This document shows, in pieces, positions 8,102 through 17,121 of a stretch of DNA of 64,000 bases. The notes below the pieces were generated by a model. That model was not told where the DNA came from. It made no database searches and was given only the letters and a program-made list of their open reading frames with translations. Made by a program: the position numbers and the translations under genes. Every line of letters begins with the position of its first letter. Position 1 is the stretch's first letter. This DNA is from an uncultured Lachnospiraceae bacterium (lineage in GTDB: Bacteria; Bacillota; Clostridia; Lachnospirales; Lachnospiraceae), in assembly GCA_910589195.1 (NCBI GenBank), contig CAJUTC010000001.1, positions 109,275 through 173,274 on the forward strand. The letters are read 5' to 3'.

Positions 8102-9582
8102 AAACGGTCATTTATTTGTCAAATCAGACAATGAAAGTGATAACGGGAGAAGAAAAGAGAGGCGTGCTGACTGTTACCAGAGCGTTTCAGGAAGAAGCGC
8201 CAAAATTGTCCATTGTAAATGGACAGGTGACAGATGATCAAGCGTTTACAACGTTTCTCAAGGAATTTTGGGAGAATCATAAACTTCCCAAGAAAGATGT
8301 TTACCTGATTGTAAACAGTACCCAGACGGTAATCCGTTTCTTTGAACTTCCTGGCATGTCCCATAAAAAGATGATGGAATATCTGCCAAGGGAATTTTCC
8401 GATGTGGATCGGATGCGGGATCCTGTTTATGGTTACGGCATACTGGGAAAAGGAAAGTCGGTTCCCATGATGCGGATGTTTGGCGTGATGATGGAACGGG
8501 TCTTTCTTAAGGAACATATCAACAGGTTTCAAGCGTTGGGCATCAGGATTGCGTCAGTGGAAACGGAACTTACAGCAAAGCTTCATCTGCTTGAGCGTTT
8601 GGAACATATTCAGGGGAAGGTGTGCGGCGTGCTTTTGCTGGATGGAGTTACGCTATTATCGATTTTATGGGTTAACCATTCGTTTCTCCATTTTAACCGG
8701 ACCCGTATGGCTGGAGGAAGTAAGAAAGAGCCAGTGGGAGAATTTTGTGCCAGAGGAATTAGCTCTCTGGTTCAGTTTGCCCGGGCACAGCGGATTGCGG
8801 ATGAGCTGCAGGAAATTTACGCTGGCGGAATGAAAGAAGAAGAGTTTTCCTGCTGTGAATCCGCCCTTAGCCATATGGAGCAGGGGCTAAGGCTGCGCTG
8901 CCTGGAAGAGGGTGTGGGGAGCAGAATCAGATTGCCGAAAGAACCGTGCGAGCTGGGGACATTCGGGGCGGCAATCGGAGGCCTTTGTGTCCGGCGGGGA
9001 AAGGAAAACCTGCTTCATCAATATCGTATGGATCCAAAGTTTTTGGCGCAGAGAAGAGAATTACTTCGGTTGGCTGCTCCAGCCATGTGTTTCCTGATTA
9101 TGCTGCTGCCCGCTCTGTTATTTCAGGCGGGAAACTGGTTTCACATTGCGGGACAGATTAACCGGTGCCTGGATGAACTATCGGATCCGCAGGTTTTGGC
9201 TGGAGCTGCCAGATACGATCAGCTTAAGTCCGAGAATATTGCTTTGCGCCATCAGATTGAAGAAGCAATAAGAGCAGAATCCATTATCAGCTCTTATCCG
9301 GTAATGGATGGGGAAATTGATGATGCGGTGGAGCGATGTGCCAGTGGATTGGTGACAGCAGAAGTAACCGGGTTCCAGGCATCACAAGGTCTGGTACAAG
9401 TCAGTGGTTTAGCGGAAGATGAAAGGGCGGTTCATTCTTTTATTGAAAGGCTGGTGGAAGAACGTCAGATCTTTTCGGACATTCACTACACAGGTTTTGA
9501 ATATGTGGAAAATGATAAAGCCTGGCGGTTATGGGCTGACTGCTACTTAACGCCCATGGAAGGAGAGGAAACAGCAAAATGA
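8098..9582 (+). CDS. pilM: PilM-PilN fusion protein of the pilus alignment complex
   Basis: This 494-residue protein joins two parts usually encoded separately. Residues 1 to about 315 resemble the actin-like ATPase PilM (KTVIYLSNQTMKVITGE at the start, then SVETELTAKLHLLERL). Residues about 322-345 are a transmembrane helix. The rest (coiled coil, then a small alpha/beta domain with AEVTGFQASQGLVQVSG) resembles PilN. In Gram-negative systems PilN's short cytoplasmic N-terminal peptide docks onto PilM, so a covalent fusion makes structural sense. Both ends overlap neighbouring genes by ATGA. The PilM half is certain by context; the PilN assignment rests on topology, position and weak similarity. 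Confidence 0.8.
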   Translation: MKTVIYLSNQTMKVITGEEKRGVLTVTRAFQEEAPKLSIVNGQVTDDQAFTTFLKEFWENHKLPKKDVYLIVNSTQTVIRFFELPGMSHKKMMEYLPREFSDVDRMRDPVYGYGILGKGKSVPMMRMFGVMMERVFLKEHINRFQALGIRIASVETELTAKLHLLERLEHIQGKVCGVLLLDGVTLLSILWVNHSFLHFNRTRMAGGSKKEPVGEFCARGISSLVQFARAQRIADELQEIYAGGMKEEEFSCCESALSHMEQGLRLRCLEEGVGSRIRLPKEPCELGTFGAAIGGLCVRRGKENLLHQYRMDPKFLAQRRELLRLAAPAMCFLIMLLPALLFQAGNWFHIAGQINRCLDELSDPQVLAGAARYDQLKSENIALRHQIEEAIRAESIISSYPVMDGEIDDAVERCASGLVTAEVTGFQASQGLVQVSGLAEDERAVHSFIERLVEERQIFSDIHYTGFEYVENDKAWRLWADCYLTPMEGEETAK

Positions 9583-10202
9583 AGCTGGAAGTGACGGAGC
9601 GGGATAAGCGGCTGTTAAGCTTTTTGCTGGCATTGCTTGTGGCTGCAGCCTGTATTTTTCTGGGAATCATACCGCTGCACAAGGCAAACATGGAAATGAA
9701 AAACAAGTTAGAATCAGTAAAGGCTGAAGTAGAGGAAAAGCACAGAAGGATTGCAGGTCTTGCCCAGATAAAAAGCGTAAATGAAGAACTTCGCGGCAAG
9801 CTGCAGACCGTAAGAGAGCCGTTTTATCCTAAGATGGAAAGCCAGGAGATTGATCGGATTCTTACGGAAATGGCACTGGAATACGGTCTGTCAATTAAAC
9901 GGATGGAGATTCGGATGCCAGCGGAACCATTTAAGCTTTTGCCTTATGGACTGGATCCGGAACCGGCAGAGGACTTAAAGGAACCGGCAAGCATATTCCA
10001 GGCCAAGGTGCTGTTAGAGGTAACTGGCAGCAGGGAGGGCAAAAGCGTTCTTCTAGATAAAATTACAGGAGAAACAAAGGGAATGCGTATCCTTACCATG
10101 CGCAGGTTAAAGATGAAAAGCCGTGGCGAAGCAGAAGGAAATTGGGAGGAACAAGAGATATTGGAACTGCTTCTGGAAGTGTCTATGTGCGGGGAGGAGT
10201 AA
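9579..10202 (+). CDS. pilO: PilO-like pilus assembly protein
   Basis: This 207-residue bitopic membrane protein has a short cytoplasmic start, one transmembrane helix at residues about 13-33, a coiled coil (MKNKLESVKAEVEEKHRR) and an extracytoplasmic alpha/beta domain. That is the PilO layout, and PilO pairs with PilN in the alignment complex. Its ATG overlaps the pilM-N stop, and pilB starts 30 bases after it. Sequence identity in this family is always low, so topology and position carry the call. Confidence 0.82.
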   Translation: MKLEVTERDKRLLSFLLALLVAAACIFLGIIPLHKANMEMKNKLESVKAEVEEKHRRIAGLAQIKSVNEELRGKLQTVREPFYPKMESQEIDRILTEMALEYGLSIKRMEIRMPAEPFKLLPYGLDPEPAEDLKEPASIFQAKVLLEVTGSREGKSVLLDKITGETKGMRILTMRRLKMKSRGEAEGNWEEQEILELLLEVSMCGEE

Positions 10203-10232
10203 AAAGGTACGTTAAAAGGAAAGGGTGGGAGG

Positions 10233-11933
10233 ATGGAAGAAAAACACAGTGTTCAGGGGCTCCGCATGGGTGATGTGCTGAAAAAATCCGGATATGTAAC
10301 GGATGAACAGATAGAGATTGCTTTGGCTTACCAGGAAGACCACAGCGGCATCCGCCTGGGAACAGCATTGATAGAGCTGGGATATATTTCAGAAAGGCAA
10401 ATGTTAACCGCTCTGGGAATCCGGCTGGGTTTAAAGGTGGAGGAGCTGCCGCGGATCCAGGTGGAGCTGGAAGCGGTAATGAAAGTTCCGGCTCAGGCAG
10501 CCACCCGCCACCAGATTCTTCCAATCAAAATGAAATCCGGCATTCTGACGGTTTTAACCAATGATCCCTTAAACTTTTACGGCCTGGAAGATATCCGTCA
10601 GATTACAGGCATGGATCTGGAACTGTGCCTGTGTGAATCGGCACCCTTGTCCAATGGGATTCAGTATTACTATGCGGAAATAGAAGCCAGGAAAGCTGCC
10701 AGCAAGGCAAATGAAAGCCAGAATAAAAAGCAAGGCGGCAAACTGCTGATTACGGATCCGGATTTCGAAACACCAGTGATTGAGTTATTTTATAATTTTA
10801 TGAAGCGGGCTTACCAAAGCCGCGCCAGTGACATCCATATAGAACCGTATGAGGATAAAACCATGGTGCGCATGCGGATTGACGGCGTTATGACCCAGTT
10901 TGTGGTCTTGCGGAAAGCCATCCACCTTCCATTGATTGCCAGAATCAAAATTATGGGCGATTTGGATATTGCAGAGCGCAGGCTTCCTCAGGACGGGCAT
11001 TTTAAGATGGAAATTGATGGGGAAACTGTAAATACCAGAGTTTCCATCCTTCCTACAGTATTTGGAGAAAAAGCAGTGATTCGGCTTCTTTCAGGAAATT
11101 ACCAAATTGATTCGGAAGATACATTTGGAATGGGTCCAAGGGAGTTCTCTGTTATGGAAAGGCTGCTGGAAGCGCCAAACGGCCTGATTTACTTAACTGG
11201 CCCTACAGGTTCCGGAAAAACAACAACCTTGTATCTGATCTTAAGCAAACTTTCGGGACGGCCTGTTAATATTTGCACCATAGAGGATCCGGTAGAGAAA
11301 AATATAACCGGAATCAGCCAGTGCCAGGTGAACCTTCCGGCAGGCATTACCTTTGAAAAAGGCCTCCGTGCTTTGCTTAGGCAAGATCCGGATATTATTA
11401 TGGTAGGAGAAACCAGAGATGAGGAAACGGCTGCGATTTCCGTCCGTGCGGCGATTACAGGCCATTTAGTGCTGTCTACCCTCCATACAAATGACGCCGC
11501 GGCATCGATTATCCGATTGGAGGATATGGGAGTAGAACCGTATTTGCTGGCTGGTTCTTTAACCGGGATTGTGGCTCAGCGGCTGATGAAAAAGCTTTGC
11601 CCGGAATGCGCAAAAGAGAAAGACGCCAGTGAAGAAGAACGGCGGCTGCTTGGAAAGAAGGCAGTAAAGATCCGGACTTGCACAGGCTGTCCTTCCTGCA
11701 AAGGCACCGGGTACCAGGGAAGGATTGCGATTCATGAAATCCTGGTTGCGGATTCTACCGTGCGCAGGATGATTTCCCAGCATGCGGACAGGGAGCAAAT
11801 TCAGGAATATGCCAGGAAAAAACAGGGAATGCGCACATTGCGGGAATGTGGGGCGGAGCTGGTTCTTAAGGGGATTACCACAATAGAGGAGTTTAAGAAG
11901 GTGGTGTATTACGATGAATGGGAGGCCTTTTAA
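10233..11933 (+). CDS. pilB: Type IV pilus extension ATPase PilB
   Basis: This hexameric cytosolic ATPase powers pilus extension. The 566 residues show an N-terminal GspE/PilB (MshEN) domain at about 1-160 and a RecA-like core. Walker A is GPTGSGKTTT near residue 325, the Asp box is RASDIHIEPYEDKTMVRMRIDG, Walker B is DPDIIMVGETRDEET and the His box is HLVLSTLHTNDA. A C-terminal zinc-binding tetracysteine (CPEC ... CPSC) is also present. The tetracysteine and the N-terminal domain separate it from the retraction ATPase PilT, and no pilT is in this window. The start has GGGAGG upstream. The next pseudopilin gene begins inside its last codons. Confidence 0.95.
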   Translation: MEEKHSVQGLRMGDVLKKSGYVTDEQIEIALAYQEDHSGIRLGTALIELGYISERQMLTALGIRLGLKVEELPRIQVELEAVMKVPAQAATRHQILPIKMKSGILTVLTNDPLNFYGLEDIRQITGMDLELCLCESAPLSNGIQYYYAEIEARKAASKANESQNKKQGGKLLITDPDFETPVIELFYNFMKRAYQSRASDIHIEPYEDKTMVRMRIDGVMTQFVVLRKAIHLPLIARIKIMGDLDIAERRLPQDGHFKMEIDGETVNTRVSILPTVFGEKAVIRLLSGNYQIDSEDTFGMGPREFSVMERLLEAPNGLIYLTGPTGSGKTTTLYLILSKLSGRPVNICTIEDPVEKNITGISQCQVNLPAGITFEKGLRALLRQDPDIIMVGETRDEETAAISVRAAITGHLVLSTLHTNDAAASIIRLEDMGVEPYLLAGSLTGIVAQRLMKKLCPECAKEKDASEEERRLLGKKAVKIRTCTGCPSCKGTGYQGRIAIHEILVADSTVRRMISQHADREQIQEYARKKQGMRTLRECGAELVLKGITTIEEFKKVVYYDEWEAF

Positions 11934-13221
11934 CAAGAAGCCTCTTTGCGAAAAAGGTGGCGTTACTCTGGTAGAAGTTACGGTTGTTATGGCAATTATA
12001 ACAGTTCTTTTCGCTGCAGCCGCTAAAGGATTGATAGGCTATTACCAGTATGGAGAATGGAAAAGGCAGAACCAGTACGCGAAAATTATCTATTTAGCCG
12101 CCCAGTCCGAGCTAACACAGCTCTCCCAATCCGGGTGGCCTTTGGGGGAAGAAAGCTTGTTTACAGAAGAAAACCGTCTGGATGAAGAATATGGATCTGG
12201 AATTTATTTTCTGGAAGCCAGAGGAGCCTCCGCATCCAGCCATGGCTTTGAGGGAGATTATAAACGGTATCAAACGGGCGAATTAGACCAACGAAAGATA
12301 GAAGACAGAAGAATACAGGCATTATACCAGCTTTTAGATCCCTATATCTTAGACAAGTCGGTTTTTCTGAAGGGAACCATACGAATTGAGCTGCAGCCCT
12401 GGGAAGGATTGGTTTCCCGGTGTTTTTACAGCAGCCAGGGAGAACTGCCAGATTGGAGTTTGGAGGGAAAAGACAATGGTTCAAAGTGGAAAGGCCCGGG
12501 CTGCTACGGTGTGGACACCCTGCTGGATCCAGTAAGGAGAACGGCAAGCCAGCCTCAAATACAAGAACTTAAGCTGTATCAACAGCCTGTTTTAGGGGAA
12601 AGCGAGAGAAAGGATCTTTATATAAGCTGGGAGCTTTTAGGAGAAGCGCTCAATGGATGGAAACAGCTATCCTATGATATTGGAATTTACGGTGGAGACC
12701 ATCACATCTGTACAATCCTGATAAATGCGGAAGATGATTTTGAAGATAGTTTTTTGGGCGGGTACGTAGGGGTGCCTAAGAAATTATCCAGCCTGGATTA
12801 TGGGCAGGAACCGCAGATGCTGCAGGCCAAGGTTTGTCGGGATGGACAAATGGAATGGTATTGTTTTGAGGTTTCGCTGGATGAAAGAGAATACCAGATC
12901 ACATTAAAGTTAGATTCAATGGAGGAAACCAGCGGATGGAGGGAAGAAATACCAATGATAGGAAGTGACAGCGATGCCAGGGAAGAGGAGGCCTGTTTTT
13001 TTCTTAGAAGGTTTCTTTTAGCAGAAGAAGATATTCCGGATTTTGAGGAATTAAGCTGCAGGGTAATTGGCTATCAAACAGAAGGCCCGGCTGCTTCTAT
13101 GAAAGAGAGCAACCCTGTCCGATACAATTTTTGGGAAGAAGAGGAAGGCAACGACCTAGAGGAAAAGGAAAAAGAGGAAATGGCAGAAGAGGAAAAGGCG
13201 GATGAAAGGGATAAACCGTAA
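11914..13221 (+). CDS. Large pseudopilin / minor pilin
   Basis: This 435-residue protein has a prepilin N-terminus, KGG|VTLVEVTVVMAIITVLFAA (Gly -1, Glu +5), followed by a large hydrophilic domain and a very acidic Glu/Lys-rich tail (about residues 405-435). Minor pilins of this size may sit at the pilus tip and carry the binding function. Its start overlaps the end of pilB by 20 bases and its end overlaps the next gene by 20 bases. I recognise no domain beyond the pilin helix. Confidence 0.85.
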   Translation: MNGRPFNKKPLCEKGGVTLVEVTVVMAIITVLFAAAAKGLIGYYQYGEWKRQNQYAKIIYLAAQSELTQLSQSGWPLGEESLFTEENRLDEEYGSGIYFLEARGASASSHGFEGDYKRYQTGELDQRKIEDRRIQALYQLLDPYILDKSVFLKGTIRIELQPWEGLVSRCFYSSQGELPDWSLEGKDNGSKWKGPGCYGVDTLLDPVRRTASQPQIQELKLYQQPVLGESERKDLYISWELLGEALNGWKQLSYDIGIYGGDHHICTILINAEDDFEDSFLGGYVGVPKKLSSLDYGQEPQMLQAKVCRDGQMEWYCFEVSLDEREYQITLKLDSMEETSGWREEIPMIGSDSDAREEEACFFLRRFLLAEEDIPDFEELSCRVIGYQTEGPAASMKESNPVRYNFWEEEEGNDLEEKEKEEMAEEEKADERDKP

Positions 13222-13762
13222 GGGCAGCACGTTAATTTTTGTAATGTGTGTAATGATGGTAGTCACAGCGTTAAGCTTATCCCTGCTTTTGGGAGCATCC
13301 TTCCTGCTTGCTGCCCGCCGCCGGGTTTTTCATAAAGAGCAGTGCCGCATTATGGCAGAATCCGTAAGTGCGCAGATCTACAGGGAGTTAACCAGTCAGC
13401 TTTATAACCAGATTCCATGGGAACATCAGCAGGAGGAGAGCTTGTGGAGTTATGCCGGGGCATATGCTTGCGAAGGGGATACCGCAAAACGGACATTCCG
13501 GCTGGACGGCCAAGAAAATAAAAACTGGCCACAGGAAGCAGGCAGCATTACAATTTGCCTTTCCTGTGAAGAGAAAGGCCAGGAACCTTGGGATAGGAAC
13601 GGAAATTGGGCGGATTATTTTTGGGAAACGGACATTGATTTATCGGTAGAGATTAGTTGTACCAGCTACGGTTCTACTTATAAGATAACGGATATTTACC
13701 ACAAAGTAAATGGCCGGGAGGTGTATTCCTGGAAGTGGTCTGGTCTGTCAGAAAGGAAGTAG
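13202..13762 (+). CDS. Minor pilin-like protein lacking Glu5
   Basis: This 186-residue protein begins MKGINRKGSTLIFVMCVMMVV, a short basic leader and KG followed by a hydrophobic helix. The glutamate at position +5 of normal pilins is missing, as in GspK- or PilX-like first subunits of the pilus tip. The downstream part has two cysteines and many tryptophans but no domain I recognise. It overlaps both the previous frame (20 bases) and lies 6 bases before the next. By position it is one of the four minor pilins of the operon. Confidence 0.75.
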   Translation: MKGINRKGSTLIFVMCVMMVVTALSLSLLLGASFLLAARRRVFHKEQCRIMAESVSAQIYRELTSQLYNQIPWEHQQEESLWSYAGAYACEGDTAKRTFRLDGQENKNWPQEAGSITICLSCEEKGQEPWDRNGNWADYFWETDIDLSVEISCTSYGSTYKITDIYHKVNGREVYSWKWSGLSERK

Positions 13763-13768
13763 GCAGGT

Positions 13769-14149
13769 TTGAAAAGTAAAGGCACCACTATGGTGGAAGT
13801 GATGGTCAGCTTTGCTGTGCTGGGGATGCTTGCTGTTTTGTTTTCCAATATTTTATTATTTTCCGGCCAAACGGCGGCAAAGACAGAAAAGATGATGGAA
13901 AAAGACCGCCAGTTTTATGAAAAGTATTATCTGGGGCAGGGGATCCAAAAGGAAAAGGTAGGAGGAGGAAGGGTTGCGTGTTACCGGATTGATGAGGAAG
14001 GGAAGGTGGATTTTCAGGATTTTTTTCTGCTGGAAGGAATGAATGTTTTCCGCTATACCGATGCGGAAGGCGGCCTTAGTCAGGTGTATGATGTGGCAAT
14101 GGAGGAAAGGCTAGACGAGGAAGAAGAGGAAGTAAAGGAAAGCAAGTAA
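13769..14149 (+). CDS. Minor pilin, small
   Basis: The 126-residue precursor starts at a TTG codon: MKSKG|TTMVEVMVSFAVLGMLAV. It has Gly -1, Glu +5 and a canonical hydrophobic helix behind a four-residue leader. The C-terminal globular part is short, and the tail is Glu-rich (LDEEEEEVKESK). The unusual TTG start is supported by the stop of the previous gene immediately upstream and by the absence of any ATG before the cleavage site. It resembles GspI/PilV-type minor pilins by size. Confidence 0.8.
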   Translation: MKSKGTTMVEVMVSFAVLGMLAVLFSNILLFSGQTAAKTEKMMEKDRQFYEKYYLGQGIQKEKVGGGRVACYRIDEEGKVDFQDFFLLEGMNVFRYTDAEGGLSQVYDVAMEERLDEEEEEVKESK

Positions 14150-14187
14150 TAAGGAAAGTAAGAAGAGGGGCAAAAAGAGGCGGCGGT

Positions 14188-14823
14188 ATGATGAAGCAGA
14201 AGACAAAAAAACAAAAGAACCAAAACAGGAAAGGCTATACCATAATTGAGCTGGTAGTCAGTTTTGCGCTGGCTGGCCTGTTTTTAAGCGGGGCCGGCAT
14301 GCTCCTTGCCCAAAGCATGAACCGCCACTATCAAATGAACCTTAGGATTGATATGATCTCAGTTAGCCAGGTTATTCTGGATAAAATAACAGGGGAGCTG
14401 GCTGCGGCCAAAAATAACGGGCATGCCAGTACCTTTGTGCGGCTGTCTTCTAAAGGCAGTACAGGAAGGCCAGCGGTTTTTTTCATATCCCGGGAGGCGG
14501 TTCCGGCAGAACTGACCTGGATAAACGAAGAAGGGCGTGGAGGGATTCTGCTTTTTTTCCAGACAAAGCTGACTGACGGCGAAACCATAACAGAGCAATG
14601 GGCATTTGATTCAAAGCTATACCAGGGCTGTGTGATTGAAGCGCTGGATTTTACCCAGCTAGAGAGGAACGATGGCAGACCCACGAATATCATTAAAGTT
14701 AGTTTAACTCTCCGGCACCAAAAAACCGGCATCCTGTATTCAGAAAGCCGGTGTGTGCCCTGCAGCCAATTCAGGGAAGCAGAGGATATCAGCCGTATTG
14801 TTGTAGACGGATCATCCAAATAG
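14188..14823 (+). CDS. Minor pilin, GspJ/PilW-like
   Basis: The 211-residue precursor has a basic leader rich in Lys, Asn and Gln and the cleavage site RKG|YTIIELVVSFALAGLFLSG (Gly -1, Glu +5). The rest is a beta-rich domain, as in GspJ/PilW. It is the last gene of the pilus operon and ends 7 bases before the stop of the oppositely oriented lepB. No separate terminator is visible in that gap, so read-through into antisense lepB is likely. Confidence 0.85.
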   Translation: MMKQKTKKQKNQNRKGYTIIELVVSFALAGLFLSGAGMLLAQSMNRHYQMNLRIDMISVSQVILDKITGELAAAKNNGHASTFVRLSSKGSTGRPAVFFISREAVPAELTWINEEGRGGILLFFQTKLTDGETITEQWAFDSKLYQGCVIEALDFTQLERNDGRPTNIIKVSLTLRHQKTGILYSESRCVPCSQFREAEDISRIVVDGSSK

Positions 14824-14829
14824 AAACCC

Positions 14830-15531
14830 TTATTTTATGGTTCCGATTTGATTCAATGGCCAGTACCGGAACAAGACTTTCGCGATAATTTTATCCCGGT
14901 GTACAAAAGTGTTTTCCCAATAGCGGGCATCGTAGGAGAAATTCCGGTTATCCCCCATCATAAAGTAACAGTCATCTGGCACTTCAAAATGCATGTCTTC
15001 TTCTGGAAACATTTCTTCCTTCAGATAAGGCTCGTCCAATGGGGTTTGGGAGCCATTTTTATAAACCTTTCCGTTCCGGATATCAATAGTATCCCCCGGA
15101 AGCCCGATGACACGTTTTACGTAGTAAATGGATTCATCGTCTGGAAACCGGAATATGGCGATGTCACCTTGTTGGGGAGCAGAAAACCGGTAAGTAAGAC
15201 GGGAGCCGATTACCCGATCATTGGTCATAATGGTATTTTCCATGGAGCCACTTGGAACTTTGCTGTTTGCTATAATAAATGTGTTTAAAACAAACGCAAT
15301 GGCGGCAGCAGTGAGTAGAATTTGAATCCAACTAAGTATTTCTGCTTTTAACCCTCCTGAGGGTTTATTTTTTTTCCGGTTATTTGACACATCATCTGCT
15401 TCCTCAGGTTGGCTCTCCAATTCTTCTGGAACATCTGGCGCTATATCCGTGTTGGCTCCATACTCCATCTCATTCGGATCCTGTTCTTCGGTCCAAATGG
15501 GAGAGCCCAAGCCGTGGTTTTCTGAATTCAT
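14830..15531 (-). CDS. lepB: Type I signal peptidase
   Basis: This membrane-bound serine protease removes signal peptides from exported proteins. The catalytic serine is in VPSGSMENTI (residue 96) and the catalytic lysine in YYVKRVIG (residue 139). The boxes GDIAIFRFP and GDNRNFSYDAR are also present. One transmembrane helix precedes the active site. An acidic, disordered cytoplasmic N-terminus of about 60 residues is longer than usual. I start it at 15531, where GGAGG lies 5 bases upstream; in-frame ATGs at 15543 and 15549 are poorer. It is convergent with the pilus operon. A 17-base-spaced promoter lies at 15622-15650. Confidence 0.93.
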   Translation of the reverse strand: MNSENHGLGSPIWTEEQDPNEMEYGANTDIAPDVPEELESQPEEADDVSNNRKKNKPSGGLKAEILSWIQILLTAAAIAFVLNTFIIANSKVPSGSMENTIMTNDRVIGSRLTYRFSAPQQGDIAIFRFPDDESIYYVKRVIGLPGDTIDIRNGKVYKNGSQTPLDEPYLKEEMFPEEDMHFEVPDDCYFMMGDNRNFSYDARYWENTFVHRDKIIAKVLFRYWPLNQIGTIK

Positions 15532-15621
15532 AATTTCCTCCATTCTCATGTTCTTCTATCAATCAGGCGTGGCGTACATATTAGCAAAATCCAAGACCAG
15601 CACCCATATTCTTTAAAGAAG

Positions 15622-15650
15622 AGTATATTTTAGTTTTTCCGTTTCTGCAA
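15622..15650 (-). promoter_or_regulatory. Probable promoter of lepB
   Basis: On the minus strand TTGCAG, 17 bases, TATACT, about 90 bases before the lepB start. Confidence 0.55.
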
Positions 15651-15832
15651 GGACTTTTAGAAAATCATAAGAAACTTTTCATTGCCTGGAAATAAAAACC
15701 AGGGATTTTGCGAAAAAAGAACTGGAAGGACATGGGGAAAAAGGGTAAAATAAGAAGAAAGGTTACAGGTTGGATCATATTATGCTGCCTGCTGTGATTT
15801 TGGCGGCATTACGGCAGGAGGAAACATTCCCG

Positions 15833-16978
15833 ATGAAAACAAAAAGAAGGAAACTAATTGGAAAGGTACACAAGAGGAACCGGTGGATAACAGGAGCAGG
15901 TATGCTTGCGGCAGCGTTGATTCTGCAGCTTTTGGCACGTTTCGTTCCAGGGTTTGGCCAATGGTATGCGGTTACAGTTTATCCGGCGCTTGTTTTGGCA
16001 GTAGGAGGAATATTTGGCCTTGTCCCATTTTCGGCAGCAGAAGTGGGGCTGTATCTTTTGGTGCCAATGACTTTATGGTACGGCGGTTTTCATATCCATA
16101 AAGGGCGTTCAGGCAGTATGAGAAAGGAGTTGGGAGCGATTGGTTCCGGGGCTTTTTGCCTGATTGGGTTTCTTGCATTTTCTTATACGGCATGCTGCGG
16201 GATTAACTATTACAGGCAGCCGTTTTCCAGTTATCTGGATCTGGAGGTGCGGGATTCCTCAGCAGAGGAATTGGAAGCGCTGTGCTGCTTTTTAAAAGAA
16301 CAACTGGAAGAAACTGCCCGTGAGATTTTGAAGGAAAGAGGAACACTGGATCCAGGGATTCAAACAAGGAAAAACTTTCCAAAACAGGCCAGGGCAGATA
16401 TGAAAAAGCTAGGGAAATCGTATCCTCAGTTAGATGCCCCATATCCAGTGCCGAAACCGGTTTTTATTTCAGAAATCCTTTCCATACAATCATTGTCTGG
16501 CGTGTATGCGCCTTTTACAATCGAGGCCAACTATAACCGTCATATGACAGCCTACAATATCCCTCACACAGCCTGCCATGAGCTGTCACACTTAAATGGG
16601 TTTATGCGGGAAGAAGAGGCAAATTTTATTGGGTATTTAGCCTGTGTGGGTTCAGATTCCCTATATTCCAGATACAGCGGTTACGCAACCGGGTTTGTTT
16701 ATGCAAATAACGCATTATTTAGCCAGAAACCGGAGCAAGCGTTCATGCTTTATTCGGGTCTTCCGGAAGCGGTTTTAGAGGATTTTCGTGAGAATAATGC
16801 TTTTTGGAAACGGTATGAAGGCCGAATATCAGAAGCTTCTGCAAAAATAAATGACACATATTTAAAAGCGAACAGCCAGACAGAAGGGGTAAAAAGTTAT
16901 GGCCAAGTAGTGGATCTGCTGCTGGCCTATTACAGGGCAGACATGGGACAGGAGGCTGAAGAAGTAGCAGCAGACTGA
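15833..16978 (+). CDS. DUF3810 membrane protein with zinc-protease-like HELSH
   Basis: This protein of about 381 residues has three N-terminal transmembrane helices (to about residue 125) and a large extracellular part. That part contains YNIPHTACHELSHLNGF followed by EEEANFIGYLAC. The HExxH and the following glutamate-rich helix match the zincin layout, and DUF3810 proteins carry this motif. Substrate and role are unknown to me. The ATG at 15833 has AGGAGG 11 bases upstream. A TTG at 15770 behind AGAAAGG would add 21 residues and cannot be excluded. It stands alone between lepB and glgB. Confidence 0.75.
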   Translation: MKTKRRKLIGKVHKRNRWITGAGMLAAALILQLLARFVPGFGQWYAVTVYPALVLAVGGIFGLVPFSAAEVGLYLLVPMTLWYGGFHIHKGRSGSMRKELGAIGSGAFCLIGFLAFSYTACCGINYYRQPFSSYLDLEVRDSSAEELEALCCFLKEQLEETAREILKERGTLDPGIQTRKNFPKQARADMKKLGKSYPQLDAPYPVPKPVFISEILSIQSLSGVYAPFTIEANYNRHMTAYNIPHTACHELSHLNGFMREEEANFIGYLACVGSDSLYSRYSGYATGFVYANNALFSQKPEQAFMLYSGLPEAVLEDFRENNAFWKRYEGRISEASAKINDTYLKANSQTEGVKSYGQVVDLLLAYYRADMGQEAEEVAAD

Positions 16979-16997
16979 CAAAAGTGTTAAGATTTCA

Positions 16998-17026
16998 TTG
17001 CTATTCCAGGTATAAAATGGTAAAAT
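16998..17026 (+). promoter_or_regulatory. Possible promoter of glgB
   Basis: TTGCTA, 17 bases, TAAAAT, about 95 bases before the glgB start. Overlapping weaker boxes exist (TATAAA at 17011), so the exact choice is uncertain. Confidence 0.35.
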
Positions 17027-17121
17027 AGGAATAACAAATTCAGCAAAAGGCAGAACCGGGCCTGGGCTGTATACAAATCGTTGCAAAAAGCAACAAGGAA
17101 GGGAGCAAGGGGGTACTAATT

